Below are positions 51,890-61,494 of a stretch of DNA of 64,000 nt, piece after piece. The stretch is from Enterococcus cecorum (GTDB lineage: Bacteria; Bacillota; Bacilli; Lactobacillales; Enterococcaceae): positions 1 through 64,000 of the forward strand of contig NZ_JAKUDS010000002.1 of the NCBI RefSeq assembly GCF_023221775.1, in the 5' to 3' direction. The notes below the pieces were generated by a model. That model was not told the DNA's origin, ran no database searches, and was given only the letters and a program-made list of their open reading frames with translations. The position numbers were made by a program, and so were the translations under genes. Position 1 is the first letter of the stretch. Every line of letters begins with the position of its first letter.

Positions 51890-53062
51890 ATGGTTCGTTT
51901 TTTACATTGTGCGGATTTGCATTTGGATCGTAGCTTTGAAGGAATGCCTCAATTGAGCAAACGGCAGCAATCGTTACTTACAGTGAATCAAGAAGTGTGG
52001 CAAAGAATAGTTGATTTAGCGATTGAAAAGCAAGTGGATTTTGTTCTTTTAGCAGGAGATACGTTCCATCAGAATCAGCCAAGTTTATATATTCAAAACA
52101 TTTTTTGTCAGGCGTTGCAACGACTTGAAAAAGAAGGAATTGAGGTCGTGATGTGTTTTGGCAATCATGATTATTACACCCCGCAGCGTTATTGGTTTGA
52201 CTTTCCGGAAAATGTTCATTTATTTACCGAAGAAGCAGTCTCGACTATGACGTTGACAACCAAGTCAAATGAACGTGTGGCTTTTAGTGGCTTTAGTTAT
52301 TGTCAACCATGGATTGAAGCAAGAAAGGATATCGAGTTTCCGTATAAAGCGGTGAATTGTGATTACCATATCGGCCTTTATCATGGGCAACAGGCAGGCA
52401 AATATGCACCTTTTCAAATTTCGGAACTAGTAAGTAAGGGCTATGATTATTGGGCATTGGGGCATATTCATGTACCGACGATTTTAAATGAACAGCCGGC
52501 CATTGTGTATCCAGGTACGCCACAAGGACATACGAAAAAAGAAGTAGCTACAGGTGTGATGTTGGTCGAATTAACGCCTCAAAGTTGTCATTTCACGCCC
52601 ACTCATGTTGCGAGTCTTAGTTTTGGTCAAGTGGATTATCCTATGCCCGTTCAAAGTCAACGTACCCAAGTGTTGGCTGATTTAATGGCAAAATTTTCAG
52701 CAGTATCACCAGGATTTTATCAACTTCATTGGCAGCATTTATCAGAGCAACAGTTACTAGAATATTCAGCTACCACTCGCTTGGAAATACTAGATTATTT
52801 AAATGCACAATTACAGCGTGCCCAAAAAGATGTCTTTGTTTATGAAATTGTTATTAATCATGAAGCACAGGAGACGAGTCCTGCTATCTTACCTTCCATG
52901 CTTTCAAGTCAAGCATTTGCATCAGAAATCTTGGCAAAACAGTTAACGGAGGAATTAGCGAAAAACGGGCTCATAGGTTTTGTTTCTTTAGAGGAATTGA
53001 TTCCAGAAGTGATGAGACAGGCACGAGAAAATTTAGGTTATGGAGCAGAAGAAAAGGAATAA
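51890..53062 (+). CDS. yhaO: YhaO: SbcD-like metallophosphoesterase / DNA-repair exonuclease subunit
   Basis: A 390-residue calcineurin-like phosphoesterase. All metal-binding motifs are present: HCADLHLD, LAGDTFH, CFGNHDYY, GLYHGQQ and LGHIHVP. A C-terminal cap domain (about 270-390) follows. The start is ATG 51890 (MVRFLHCADLHLDRSFEG), the family-typical beginning, with AGGAAAAAGAAG upstream; the frame opens at 51833. It forms a two-gene unit with yhaN (3 bp gap), a Rad50/Mre11-like pair in Firmicutes whose exact DNA substrate is not well defined. Confidence 0.9.
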   Translation: MVRFLHCADLHLDRSFEGMPQLSKRQQSLLTVNQEVWQRIVDLAIEKQVDFVLLAGDTFHQNQPSLYIQNIFCQALQRLEKEGIEVVMCFGNHDYYTPQRYWFDFPENVHLFTEEAVSTMTLTTKSNERVAFSGFSYCQPWIEARKDIEFPYKAVNCDYHIGLYHGQQAGKYAPFQISELVSKGYDYWALGHIHVPTILNEQPAIVYPGTPQGHTKKEVATGVMLVELTPQSCHFTPTHVASLSFGQVDYPMPVQSQRTQVLADLMAKFSAVSPGFYQLHWQHLSEQQLLEYSATTRLEILDYLNAQLQRAQKDVFVYEIVINHEAQETSPAILPSMLSSQAFASEILAKQLTEELAKNGLIGFVSLEELIPEVMRQARENLGYGAEEKE

Positions 53063-53065
53063 CAG

Positions 53066-55663
53066 ATGAAACTATTAAAAGCAGAAATTACGGAATTTGG
53101 TAAATATCGCCAGTTTAGCTTTGACTTTACAGCAGGCAATCAGTTAATTTTTGGCGCAAATGAAGCTGGAAAATCTACTCTTTATCATTTCATCAAGGCG
53201 ATGTTATTTGGTTTCCCTAAAAAACAAAAAAGAAAGCGCGATTATGAGACTGACCACGCCTATTATGGAGGTGCGTTGGAAATTGAAATCGATGGCGAAG
53301 TTTTGCGGATTGAGCGGATGAAACACCTCAATAAAGGAAAAGCAACGGTAATTATCGGGGACGAAATTTTTCCCGAAAGTTATCTACAAAAGCGTTTAGC
53401 CCCTTTAGATAGTCAATTATTTGAACAAGTCTTTACGTTTGATCAAGAACAGTTACAGCAAATCACGCAATTAGATGAAAAACATTTGCAATCTGCTTTG
53501 TTATCATTAGGCATTACTGGTAGTCAGCAATTATTTCTACAGGCCGAGCAGGAAGAAAAAGAGCGGAATAAAATCTTCACTTCAAGAGGACGGGTCTTGC
53601 CATTGAACCAAAAACTGGCGGAGTATCAAGCGTTGCAAGCAAACATTTATACTTTAGCCGAAAAACAAAAAGAGTTAGCCGCCCAGTCTCAACAGCTACA
53701 ATCGTTGAAAAATACACAGAAAGATTTACAAAAACAATGGTTGTCTTTGCAAAAACAAGCCCAACAAATCAAGCAACAGCAAACACATTTTTCACTATTT
53801 GAAGAATACCAATCTTTGCAGCAAAAAGATTTACAGTTAGCTGATGCTGCAGATGTTCAAGTGTTACAGCAATTTATGCAGCAAAGTCAACAGCTGAATC
53901 AAGATATTCAAGTCTTGGAAAGTCGATTGTCACAACTCGAGCAAAAGCAATTATCTAAACGCTATTTATTTTATTTAGATCATGAAGAGCAAATCGACCA
54001 TTTGTTGCAAAGTGAAGGGACGCTATATCAAGATATTCAGGCGCATAAACAAATCACGCAGCAATTAGCGCAACTTCCTGATGACACACAAGATCAAGTA
54101 ACAGTCTCTCAAGAATTTGTTGCTCAGTATACACAAATTCAGACGCAGCTAGCAACCTTGACGAGTCAAATCACTAGTGCGCAACACAACCAACAAGTCG
54201 CTGAAGAAAAATTAAATCAGTTTGAGCGGCAACATCCTGAACTCTTTGCCCAAACAAAAGTGACAACCAGTCCTAAACTATTGATTATTACGGGCTTTGT
54301 TGGTGTATTGCTTAGTTTATTGCTTATGAAATTCTCGCCTTTATTTGGTGGCTTAGTCTTTGTATTGACGATTTTTTTGGCAGGATTTCTTTATTTACGG
54401 GTTTATCGTACTTCAGATAGTGAACCAATCAAGCAGCAGTGGCGCCTTTATTTACAAGATTTAGATGAGAAAAATCAAACCTATCAAAATCTTTTGGACG
54501 AACAAAGTACCATGCAAGATAAGTTCCAAGCGCTACGCAGTCAATTGCCGCTCGATTTACAGCATTTGGATCATGTTTCTTTCATTCAAGAGTTAGCTAA
54601 GCGGGATCAAGCAGCTCAGATAAGCAAAAACGCGCAGCAACAGCGACAAGATTTACGTGCTAAATTGGCGCAACTTGATCAAAATATGGCCCAATTTCGG
54701 CAAACAGCGGACTTTTTATATGAGTGGTTACCAATTGCTCATTTGACGATAGCAGAACAGCTAGGACAAATCCGTCAGTTTAAAGAAGAAATGCAGCAAG
54801 AAAAAATAGCACGTGCGGCTCATCCAGTGACGCAAATTATGGAACAAATCAGTCAAAAACGACAAGCACAGCAAGATTTGCTAAAACAAAATCAGACTTT
54901 ATTGGCTAAATATCAAATCCAACAGGTAGCTGACCTGCCGTTATGGTTTAGGCAAATGCAAGAACGAGCAAGCCAAGTAAAACGCAAAACAGAATTAGCG
55001 CAAATGTTAAAAGGGTTGTATCCAGATGCTATGACAAAAGAGCAGTTAGCAAGTCAAGAGCAACAGATAATAAGGCAAGAAACACAGCTACAAGTGCAAA
55101 AAGATCAAAACTTGACACAAATCAAACAAATTGAAGTCAGCCTTGCCCAACAGATGAAGGATTTAACCTTACCCGAACTCTATCAAAAAGAAGAACAATT
55201 AAAGGCGGAAATTCAAGAACTAATCTATGAATGGAGTGTGCATTTTGTCATTGGAAAGCAACTTCAATTCATGGCTGATCAACTTTCTGAATCACAGCTC
55301 CCTTTTTTATTCGAACAAGCGGGGCATTTTATGCAAATCTTAACCAATCAACGTTATGATAAAATTCAGATGAAAGAAAATGAGTTATTTGTCAATCAAC
55401 AGTCTATCTATCAGCTTTCTACCGGGACTAAAGACCAATTGATTATGGCCTTGCGATTTGCTTATTTAGCGATGCAACAAAAAAGTATTAGTCCAGTGGT
55501 GATTGACGATGGGTGGTTGCATTATGATAGTCAGCGCAAACGGTCTTTGGCCCAACTTTTAGCAGAATTTGCAAAAGATTATCAAGTGATTTGTTTATCT
55601 TCAGACCGAGAAATGGTAAGCTATTATCAAGAACTTCATCAAGTAGTCAAACCATTATCTTAA
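53066..55663 (+). CDS. yhaN: YhaN: SbcC/Rad50-like coiled-coil ATPase
   Basis: An 865-residue ABC-type ATPase of the Rad50 class. Walker A is FGANEAGKSTL near 31-41, a Q-rich coiled coil fills the middle, and the C-terminal ATPase half has YQLSTGTKDQLIMALRFAYL (signature) and SPVVIDDGWLHYD (Walker B). Two hydrophobic segments (about 405-450, TGFVGVLLSLLLMKF and GGLVFVLTIFLAGFLYL) lie in the coiled coil, as in B. subtilis YhaN; this ties the complex to the membrane and sets it apart from SbcC. It starts 3 bp after yhaO. Confidence 0.9.
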   Translation: MKLLKAEITEFGKYRQFSFDFTAGNQLIFGANEAGKSTLYHFIKAMLFGFPKKQKRKRDYETDHAYYGGALEIEIDGEVLRIERMKHLNKGKATVIIGDEIFPESYLQKRLAPLDSQLFEQVFTFDQEQLQQITQLDEKHLQSALLSLGITGSQQLFLQAEQEEKERNKIFTSRGRVLPLNQKLAEYQALQANIYTLAEKQKELAAQSQQLQSLKNTQKDLQKQWLSLQKQAQQIKQQQTHFSLFEEYQSLQQKDLQLADAADVQVLQQFMQQSQQLNQDIQVLESRLSQLEQKQLSKRYLFYLDHEEQIDHLLQSEGTLYQDIQAHKQITQQLAQLPDDTQDQVTVSQEFVAQYTQIQTQLATLTSQITSAQHNQQVAEEKLNQFERQHPELFAQTKVTTSPKLLIITGFVGVLLSLLLMKFSPLFGGLVFVLTIFLAGFLYLRVYRTSDSEPIKQQWRLYLQDLDEKNQTYQNLLDEQSTMQDKFQALRSQLPLDLQHLDHVSFIQELAKRDQAAQISKNAQQQRQDLRAKLAQLDQNMAQFRQTADFLYEWLPIAHLTIAEQLGQIRQFKEEMQQEKIARAAHPVTQIMEQISQKRQAQQDLLKQNQTLLAKYQIQQVADLPLWFRQMQERASQVKRKTELAQMLKGLYPDAMTKEQLASQEQQIIRQETQLQVQKDQNLTQIKQIEVSLAQQMKDLTLPELYQKEEQLKAEIQELIYEWSVHFVIGKQLQFMADQLSESQLPFLFEQAGHFMQILTNQRYDKIQMKENELFVNQQSIYQLSTGTKDQLIMALRFAYLAMQQKSISPVVIDDGWLHYDSQRKRSLAQLLAEFAKDYQVICLSSDREMVSYYQELHQVVKPLS

Positions 55664-55681
55664 GAAAGAGGGAATATGCAG

Positions 55682-56626
55682 ATGAAAAAAATCAAAGAAT
55701 ATCAAGTCGATGAAGAAATGCAACTCTTTGCTTTGATTAAAAATGCCGATGTGCGGATGGCGAAAAATGGCAAGAAATTTATTGCTTTTACGTTCCAAGA
55801 CACGTCCGGCACGATTGATGGTAAGTTTTGGGATGCCTCTGAAGAAGAAATTAGCCGTTTTGAAGCAGGCAGAGTGGTCTTTTTAAACGGCAAGCGCGAA
55901 ATCTATAATGGCAATCCTCAGGTGAAAATTTTACATTTACGCTTGGCTAAGTTAGAAGAGCCAAGTGATCCTAATCTTTACATGGAACGCGCTCCGATGA
56001 AAAGAGAAGCAATGGAAGATTATGTCGGCAAAACGATTTTTGAAATTTTAAATCCAAGTTGGAATCGAATTGTCCGCCATCTTTTAAGTAAGTATAAGAA
56101 AGCTTTCTTTGAATTTCCGGCCGCAAAGAAAAATCATCATGCCTTTTCAGGAGGGCTCGCTTATCATACCGTAACGATGCTAAAAATTGGGCATTCACTC
56201 GTTGATATTTATCCTGAATTAAATGCTTCACTGCTATATGCTGGGATTATTTTGCATGATTTGGGTAAAGTATTGGAGCTAAGTGGAGCGATGACGACAG
56301 AATATACGGTGGCTGGTAATTTGATTGGGCATTTGGTCTTAATCGATGAAGAAATCACCCAAGCATGTATGGAATTAAAACTAGATCCAAATAAAGAAGA
56401 AATCGTCCTTTTACGTCATATGGTTTTAAGTCATCATGGGTTGTTAGAATATGGTTCTCCAGTGCGTCCAAGAATTATGGAGGCCGAAATTTTACATCAA
56501 ATCGATAATTTGGATGCTTCAATGCAAATGATGCTGACTTCGATTCGCCAAACGACACCAGGTGAATACACGGATCGAATTTTTGGCATGGATAATCGCA
56601 GTTTTTATGTACCAAACTTAAACTAA
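55682..56626 (+). CDS. yhaM: 3'-5' exoribonuclease YhaM
   Basis: A 314-residue 3'-5' exonuclease, the same length as B. subtilis YhaM. An N-terminal OB fold (about 10-100, LIKNADVRMAKNGKKFIAF) is followed by an HD phosphohydrolase domain (about 150-290) with HHAFSGGLAYHTVTML and ILHDLGKVLE. ATG 55682 is 9 nt behind GAGGG, whereas ATG 55676 is only 3 nt away. The yhaO-yhaN-yhaM-prsA order is conserved in Firmicutes. Confidence 0.93.
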   Translation: MKKIKEYQVDEEMQLFALIKNADVRMAKNGKKFIAFTFQDTSGTIDGKFWDASEEEISRFEAGRVVFLNGKREIYNGNPQVKILHLRLAKLEEPSDPNLYMERAPMKREAMEDYVGKTIFEILNPSWNRIVRHLLSKYKKAFFEFPAAKKNHHAFSGGLAYHTVTMLKIGHSLVDIYPELNASLLYAGIILHDLGKVLELSGAMTTEYTVAGNLIGHLVLIDEEITQACMELKLDPNKEEIVLLRHMVLSHHGLLEYGSPVRPRIMEAEILHQIDNLDASMQMMLTSIRQTTPGEYTDRIFGMDNRSFYVPNLN

Positions 56627-56698
56627 TCATTAAGAAAAACTTATTTTTGAAATTTTTATGAAATATGTTTTTAAAAGTCTATTATTTTGGTGGATTTG

Positions 56699-56707
56699 TG
56701 GTATAGT
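56699..56707 (+). promoter_or_regulatory. Extended -10 promoter of prsA
   Basis: TG at 56699-56700, one base, then TATAGT (56702-56707). No good -35 is visible; the extended TGn element can compensate. The predicted start of transcription is about 40 bp before ATG 56753. Confidence 0.5.
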
Positions 56708-56752
56708 AAGACTTGTGAACTCGAAAAAGAATTTAGGAGTGTTAATTTAGTT

Positions 56753-57760
56753 ATGAAGAAAAAAGCATTATTAGCTACTTTGGCGGCTGTTTCTGTTTTA
56801 GGTTTAGCAGCTTGTTCCAAAGACTCTGATCAAACTATCGCCTCAATGAAAGGCCAAACTATTACTGTTCAAGATTTCTACAATGAAATTAAATCAAATT
56901 CTACTAGCCAAAGTGTGGTTCGTAGCATGATTATTTACGATGTGTTTGACAAAGCATACGGCGATAAAGTAACTGATAAACAAGTTGATGCAAAATACAA
57001 AGAGCAAGCGAAACAATACGGTGATAGCTTTGAAACTCAATTAAAAGCTGCTGGTTACACGAAAGAAAGCTTTAAGAAAACGATTCGCCAACAATTAGCT
57101 TTAGACGCTGGTTTGAAAGCTCATGTGAAATTAACAGATGCAGATTATAAGACTGCTTGGGATTCATTCCATCCAGAAGTCACTGCACAATTCATCCAAG
57201 TTTCAAGTGAAGATGAAGCTAAATCAGTAATTGAAGAAGCGAAGAAAGATGGCGCAGACTTTGCAAAAATTGCGAAAGAAAAATCAATCGCAACAAGCAA
57301 TAAAGGCAAAGATGTGAAATTTGATTCTACAAGTTCAGATGTACCTGCTGAAGTGAAAGCTGCGGCCTTTGCATTAAAAGATGGCGAAATTTCAGCTGAA
57401 CCAATCGCTGTGACTGATGCATCTACTTATCAAACTTCTTACTATGTCGTTAAAATGGTGAAAACCCAAGCAAAAGGTAACGACATGGATAAATACAAAA
57501 AGACTTTGAAGAAGATTGCTACTGATAATAAATTAAATGATTCTACCTTTGTGACAAAAACAATTGGTGAAGAATTGAAGAAAGCCAATGTGAAGATTAA
57601 AGATAAGACTTTCGCGGATGTATTATCTACTTACATTGATGCAACGAAGACAAGTTCATCATCAAAGACTAAATCTTCAAAATCAGAAACAAAAGAATCA
57701 TCAAGTTCAAGTAAAGAAGAAACAAAAGAATCTTCTACTTCAACTTCAGAATCTAAATAA
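56753..57760 (+). CDS. prsA: PrsA-type foldase lipoprotein (peptidyl-prolyl isomerase)
   Basis: A membrane-anchored extracellular foldase that helps secreted proteins fold. The 335 residues start MKKKALLATLAAVSV, with lipobox LAAC and the lipidated Cys21. The N- and C-terminal chaperone lobes flank a parvulin domain (about 140-245, VTAQFIQVSSEDEAKSVIEEA). The tail from about 300 is made of Ser/Lys/Glu/Thr repeats. ATG 56753 is 13 nt from AGGAG, a rather long spacing; the frame extends upstream to 56687 without a signal peptide at its start. A terminator follows. Confidence 0.93.
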   Translation: MKKKALLATLAAVSVLGLAACSKDSDQTIASMKGQTITVQDFYNEIKSNSTSQSVVRSMIIYDVFDKAYGDKVTDKQVDAKYKEQAKQYGDSFETQLKAAGYTKESFKKTIRQQLALDAGLKAHVKLTDADYKTAWDSFHPEVTAQFIQVSSEDEAKSVIEEAKKDGADFAKIAKEKSIATSNKGKDVKFDSTSSDVPAEVKAAAFALKDGEISAEPIAVTDASTYQTSYYVVKMVKTQAKGNDMDKYKKTLKKIATDNKLNDSTFVTKTIGEELKKANVKIKDKTFADVLSTYIDATKTSSSSKTKSSKSETKESSSSSKEETKESSTSTSESK

Positions 57761-57770
57761 TCGTTGATAA

Positions 57771-57812
57771 AAGGCTACCTAGTGCTGTGATTGGCATTAG
57801 GTGGCTTTTTTT
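57771..57812 (+). terminator. Terminator after prsA
   Basis: AAGGCTACCTAGTGC (57771-57785) pairs with GCATTAGGTGGCTTT, with two G-T pairs, and runs into a T tract. Confidence 0.85.
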
Positions 57813-57825
57813 TGTGATAAAAGAA

Positions 57826-57857
57826 TTGAAATTTGCATTACAATGTAATACAATTGT
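57826..57857 (+). promoter_or_regulatory. Promoter and operators of the toxin-antitoxin operon
   Basis: TTGAAA (57826-57831) and TACAAT (57849-57854) are spaced by 17 bp. The palindromes ATTACAATGTAAT (57837-57849) and ACAATTGT (57850-57857) lie within the spacer and on the -10 box, as expected for antitoxin autorepression. Confidence 0.75.
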
Positions 57858-57885
57858 TGTAGAGAACTTTAAGGAGGGGCATATT

Positions 57886-58101
57886 ATGAGTGTAACGACG
57901 ATTCGATTAAACGAGCAAGAAGAAAAAATGTTTCAAAGCTATGCGGAATTAACTGGATTACCTTTATCAACTCTTATGAAGCAAGCTTTAACAGAAAAGA
58001 TTGAAGATTTCTTAGATTTACAGGCTGGTATTGAAGCTCTTCAAAATACAACTGGAGAATCGATTTCTCTTCAAGATATGATGAGAGATGAAGGATTATG
58101 A
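57886..58101 (+). CDS. RelB-type antitoxin
   Basis: A 71-residue protein. The N-terminal TTIRLNEQEEKMFQSYAELTG is a ribbon-helix-helix DNA-binding segment, and the C-terminal half (SISLQDMMRDEGL) is the toxin-binding tail. ATG 57886 is behind AAGGAGGGG; the frame opens far upstream at 57787 but that part covers the promoter. It overlaps the toxin gene by 4 bp (ATGA), the common coupling in these pairs. Confidence 0.88.
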   Translation: MSVTTIRLNEQEEKMFQSYAELTGLPLSTLMKQALTEKIEDFLDLQAGIEALQNTTGESISLQDMMRDEGL

Positions 58102-58367
58102 AATATCATGTTGAGTTCGAAAAGAAAGCTTATAAAGAATTTTTAAAATTGGATACACCAATTCGTAAGCAGATTTTACTGTGGTTGAACAAAAATATTG
58201 AAGGTTGTGAAAATCCTAGATGGACAGGCAAAGCATTAACCGCAGACAAATCTGGCTTATGGCGTTATAGAATTGGAAAATATCGTCTTATTTGTGATAT
58301 TAGAGATAGTCAAGCGATTGTACTTGTAATCAAATCTGGTAAAAGAGAAACAATCTATGAAATATAA
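58098..58367 (+). CDS. RelE/ParE-family toxin
   Basis: An 89-residue basic protein with the RelE fold: YHVEFEKKAYKEFLKLD, GLWRYRIGKYRLICDI, and the C-terminal VLVIKSGKRETIYE. The conserved Arg (WRYRIG, YRLIC) and the final Lys/Arg and Tyr residues fit the mRNA-interferase type, which cuts mRNA in the ribosome; ParE-like gyrase poisoning cannot be excluded. It is co-translated with its antitoxin and followed by a terminator. Confidence 0.88.
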   Translation: MKYHVEFEKKAYKEFLKLDTPIRKQILLWLNKNIEGCENPRWTGKALTADKSGLWRYRIGKYRLICDIRDSQAIVLVIKSGKRETIYEI

Positions 58368-58374
58368 TATTTTC

Positions 58375-58417
58375 ACTCATCTTGTGTAATGAATAAAACA
58401 CAAGATGAGTTTTTTTG
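58375..58417 (+). terminator. Terminator of the toxin-antitoxin operon
   Basis: ACTCATCTTGTGT (58375-58387) pairs perfectly with ACACAAGATGAGT (58398-58410), followed by TTTTTTG. Confidence 0.9.
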
Positions 58418-58557
58418 TGATAAAAGAATGGTATCGGGTGCAAGTTATATGAAATTCTTATGATGAGTTATAGTTTTTTAGTATATTCTGATGGCTTGAT
58501 ATAAATAGTGGCTATTGTTTATAATTTAGGCACAAATTCAACAAAAGAGGTGTTTCA

Positions 58558-60201
58558 ATGAAAAAGTGGTTAAAATATAGTATCGCATTTCTAGCAGTGG
58601 GGACGTTATTAGCAGGATGCGGACAAGAAAAAACAAATGAATCAAGTAAAAAGGCAGATGCGCCAAAAGTCGAACAAAAAATAGCCGTTAGTTTACCTTC
58701 TCAGCTATCAACCATCGATACGACACAAACAACAGATAAAGTCACATTTACCGTTGTGCAACATATTTTTGAAGGACTTTATCGTTTGGATGATGATTCT
58801 AAGGTGGTTCCTGGCTTGGCAAAAAGTGTCGATATTAGTGAAGATGGCAAAACCTATACTTTCCATCTTCGTGATGATGCCAAATGGAGCGATGGCACAC
58901 CAATTACAGCCGGTGATTTCTTGTTTGCTTGGAAACGTTTGGTCAATCCAGCAACTCAAGGGCCAAACGCTTATTGGTTAGATAATGTAGTCAACAGTAA
59001 AGAAATTCGTAATGGCAAGAAAGATATTGATACGATTGGGTTAAAAGCAGTGGATGATCAAACCTTTGAAGTGCAATTGATTAATCCACAGCCATCCTTC
59101 CTTTCTGTGATTTCAATTGGTTGGTTAGCACCTCAAAATGAAAAATATGTTACAGCAAAAGGCGATAAATATGCAGCAACCAGTGAAGATGCGATTTATT
59201 CTGGGCCATTCGTCTTAAAAAATTGGAAACAAACTTCAGATACTTGGGAATTAGCGCCAAATCCTTATTACTATGATAAGAAAAAAGTGAAATTAACCCA
59301 AGTCGATGGTTCAACAATTAAAGAAGATAATACGGGGATTAACCTTTACCAAACAGGTGATTTAGATTTAACCAAGATTTCTGGTCAGTTTGTTCAACAA
59401 TATAAAAACGATAAAGCAAAATATTCTGAACTTGAAGTGGTAAATTATTACTTAGACTTAAATAAAAAAGCCAATACACCATTAGCCAATGTCGAATTAC
59501 GTAAGGCGATTGCTCAAGCAGTGGATCGAGAAAGTTTAGCGAAAAAAGTCTTAAATGATGGTTCAAAAGCATTAAGTGGTCTTGTACCAGCGAACCTTTA
59601 CCAAAATAAGAAAGGCGAAGATTTTAGAAAATACAGTGGCAACTATAATGAGTACGATGTCAAAGTAGCCAAAGAACATTTTGAAAAAGCGAAGAAAGAC
59701 TTAGGCGATGATATCAAGATTACTTTATTAGTTGCTGATACAGAAAATAGTAAGAAAATCGCGGAATTTGTGCAAAATCAATTAGAAACGCACTTAAAAG
59801 GCTTGAAGATTGAGGTAACGCCACAACCAGCGAATAATGTGAACCAAGCTCGTCGTGATAAGAATTATGAAATGACTTTATCTGGTTGGATTGCTGGAAG
59901 TAACGATTTGAATTCTTACTTTAACTTGTTCCAAAGCACTTCTGCGTATAACTTTGGTAGCTACAATAATGCAAAATATGATGAATTATTAGAAAAAGCA
60001 AGTACGACTGATGCCAATGATGAAGCAGCTTTTTATCAAGATTATAAAGCGGCCGAAGAAATTCTCTTAACGCAAGATGCGGCTCAAGTGCCATTAGTCC
60101 AAACGGCCGCTAACTATTTAATTAATCCTAAGGTGAAGCATATCGTTTTCCATACCTATGGAGATTACTATAATTTACGTGAAGCTTATGTCACGAAGTA
60201 G
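58558..60201 (+). CDS. Oligopeptide ABC transporter substrate-binding lipoprotein (OppA type)
   Basis: A 547-residue extracellular solute-binding protein of family 5. The signal MKKWLKYSIAFLAVGTLLAGC has the lipidated Cys21. Family motifs: VQHIFEGLYRLDDDSKVVPGLA, LRDDAKWSDGTPITAGDFLFAWKR and WIAGSNDLNSYFNLF. It captures peptides for uptake by an Opp permease encoded elsewhere. An AGAGGTG site precedes ATG 58558. The next gene, pepT, begins directly after the stop and would digest imported tripeptides. Confidence 0.92.
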   Translation: MKKWLKYSIAFLAVGTLLAGCGQEKTNESSKKADAPKVEQKIAVSLPSQLSTIDTTQTTDKVTFTVVQHIFEGLYRLDDDSKVVPGLAKSVDISEDGKTYTFHLRDDAKWSDGTPITAGDFLFAWKRLVNPATQGPNAYWLDNVVNSKEIRNGKKDIDTIGLKAVDDQTFEVQLINPQPSFLSVISIGWLAPQNEKYVTAKGDKYAATSEDAIYSGPFVLKNWKQTSDTWELAPNPYYYDKKKVKLTQVDGSTIKEDNTGINLYQTGDLDLTKISGQFVQQYKNDKAKYSELEVVNYYLDLNKKANTPLANVELRKAIAQAVDRESLAKKVLNDGSKALSGLVPANLYQNKKGEDFRKYSGNYNEYDVKVAKEHFEKAKKDLGDDIKITLLVADTENSKKIAEFVQNQLETHLKGLKIEVTPQPANNVNQARRDKNYEMTLSGWIAGSNDLNSYFNLFQSTSAYNFGSYNNAKYDELLEKASTTDANDEAAFYQDYKAAEEILLTQDAAQVPLVQTAANYLINPKVKHIVFHTYGDYYNLREAYVTK

Positions 60202-61431
60202 GTGAACAGTTTGCAAGAATTATTATCTGATTTTTTATCGTTTGTTAAAATTAATACACGCTCAGATGAAAAATCACAAAGTATTCCAACAACACCGGGC
60301 CAAAAAGAACTGGCCTTGTTACTAAAGCGGAAATTGGAGGATTTAGGGTTAAGTCAGGTGCAATTTTGGGAGGATTGTGCTTTTACGATTGGTTGTTTAA
60401 AAGGGAATGTAGCGAATAAGGCAATTGGTTTTATCGCGCATGTGGATACGGCGGATTACAATGCGGAAAATATCCAGCCACAAGTATTTGAAAATTATGA
60501 TGGTAGTGATTTGCTATTAAATGCCGAACATCAAATTTATTTGCGGGTGGCAGATTCCCCTAATTTAAAAGATTATCTAGGGGAAACCTTGATAACGACA
60601 GATGGTTTGACACTTTTAGGGGCGGATGATAAAGCGGGAATTGCAGAAATTTTTGCCATGTTGCGTTTTTATGTGGCACATCCTGAAGTGTCCCGTCCAG
60701 ATATTTGGGTCGCTTTTGGTCCAGACGAAGAAATTGGTCGTGGGGCAGATCGTTTCCCAGTCGATAAATTTCCAGTGGACTTTGCTTATACCATTGATAG
60801 TGGCCGGGTTGGACATTTCGAATATGAGACTTTTAATGCCGCCAAATTAGACTTAGAGATTAAAGGCATCAGTGTTCATCCTGGGACTGCCTATCAACAA
60901 ATGGTCAATGCCTTAAAACTGGCGCTAGAAATTGATGCCGCCTTACCTCAAGAAGCCGTTCCTGAAAAGACACGAGGCTATGAAGGCTTTTATCTCTTGC
61001 ATGATTTAAATGGCACGATTGCACACGCGACGGCAAATTATATTATACGCGATCATGACCAACAAGCTTTTGCCGATAAGAAAGCTTACTTGGTGGAAGT
61101 GATTGAAAAGATTAATGCCCGCTATTCGTATGATCCAATCAGTTATCAGCTGACAGACCAATATTATAATATGCGTCCGATTGTGGAAAAATGTCCTGCG
61201 TCGATTGATTTGGCGATAGAGGCGATGAAAAATTTAGCGATAGAACCAATTATCGAACCTTTCCGTGGCGGGACGGATGGATCTAAGATTTCATATTTAG
61301 GAATCCCAACGCCGAATATCTTTACCGGTGGCGAGAATTTCCATGGTCAGTATGAGTTTATTAGCTTACAAGCGATGGAAAAAGCCGCCCAAACATTAAT
61401 TGACATTGTCCGTCTTTACGGCAAAAAATAA
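60202..61431 (+). CDS. pepT: Peptidase T (tripeptide aminopeptidase, M20B)
   Basis: A zinc aminopeptidase that releases the N-terminal residue of tripeptides in the cytoplasm. The 409 residues carry the metal ligands in GFIAHVDTADYN, GADDKAGIAE and GPDEEIGRGADRF, and the final His in GGENFHGQYEF; the FRGGTDGSKIS motif marks the family. The start may be GTG 60202, right after the oppA-like stop, or TTG 60211, which is 5 nt behind AGGTGA and better placed. It is coupled to the peptide-binding lipoprotein gene. Confidence 0.95.
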   Translation: MNSLQELLSDFLSFVKINTRSDEKSQSIPTTPGQKELALLLKRKLEDLGLSQVQFWEDCAFTIGCLKGNVANKAIGFIAHVDTADYNAENIQPQVFENYDGSDLLLNAEHQIYLRVADSPNLKDYLGETLITTDGLTLLGADDKAGIAEIFAMLRFYVAHPEVSRPDIWVAFGPDEEIGRGADRFPVDKFPVDFAYTIDSGRVGHFEYETFNAAKLDLEIKGISVHPGTAYQQMVNALKLALEIDAALPQEAVPEKTRGYEGFYLLHDLNGTIAHATANYIIRDHDQQAFADKKAYLVEVIEKINARYSYDPISYQLTDQYYNMRPIVEKCPASIDLAIEAMKNLAIEPIIEPFRGGTDGSKISYLGIPTPNIFTGGENFHGQYEFISLQAMEKAAQTLIDIVRLYGKK

Positions 61432-61443
61432 AATGAAACAGGA

Positions 61444-61490
61444 ACGCCCACTAGCTATTTATCATTGAATAGTTAGTGGGCGTATTTTTA
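61444..61490. terminator. Terminator between pepT and the YtxH gene
   Basis: ACGCCCACTAGCTATT pairs with AATAGTTAGTGGGCGT (61444-61459 with 61468-61483), followed by T's. It serves pepT and probably the convergent YtxH gene. Confidence 0.88.
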
Positions 61491-61494
61491 TAGT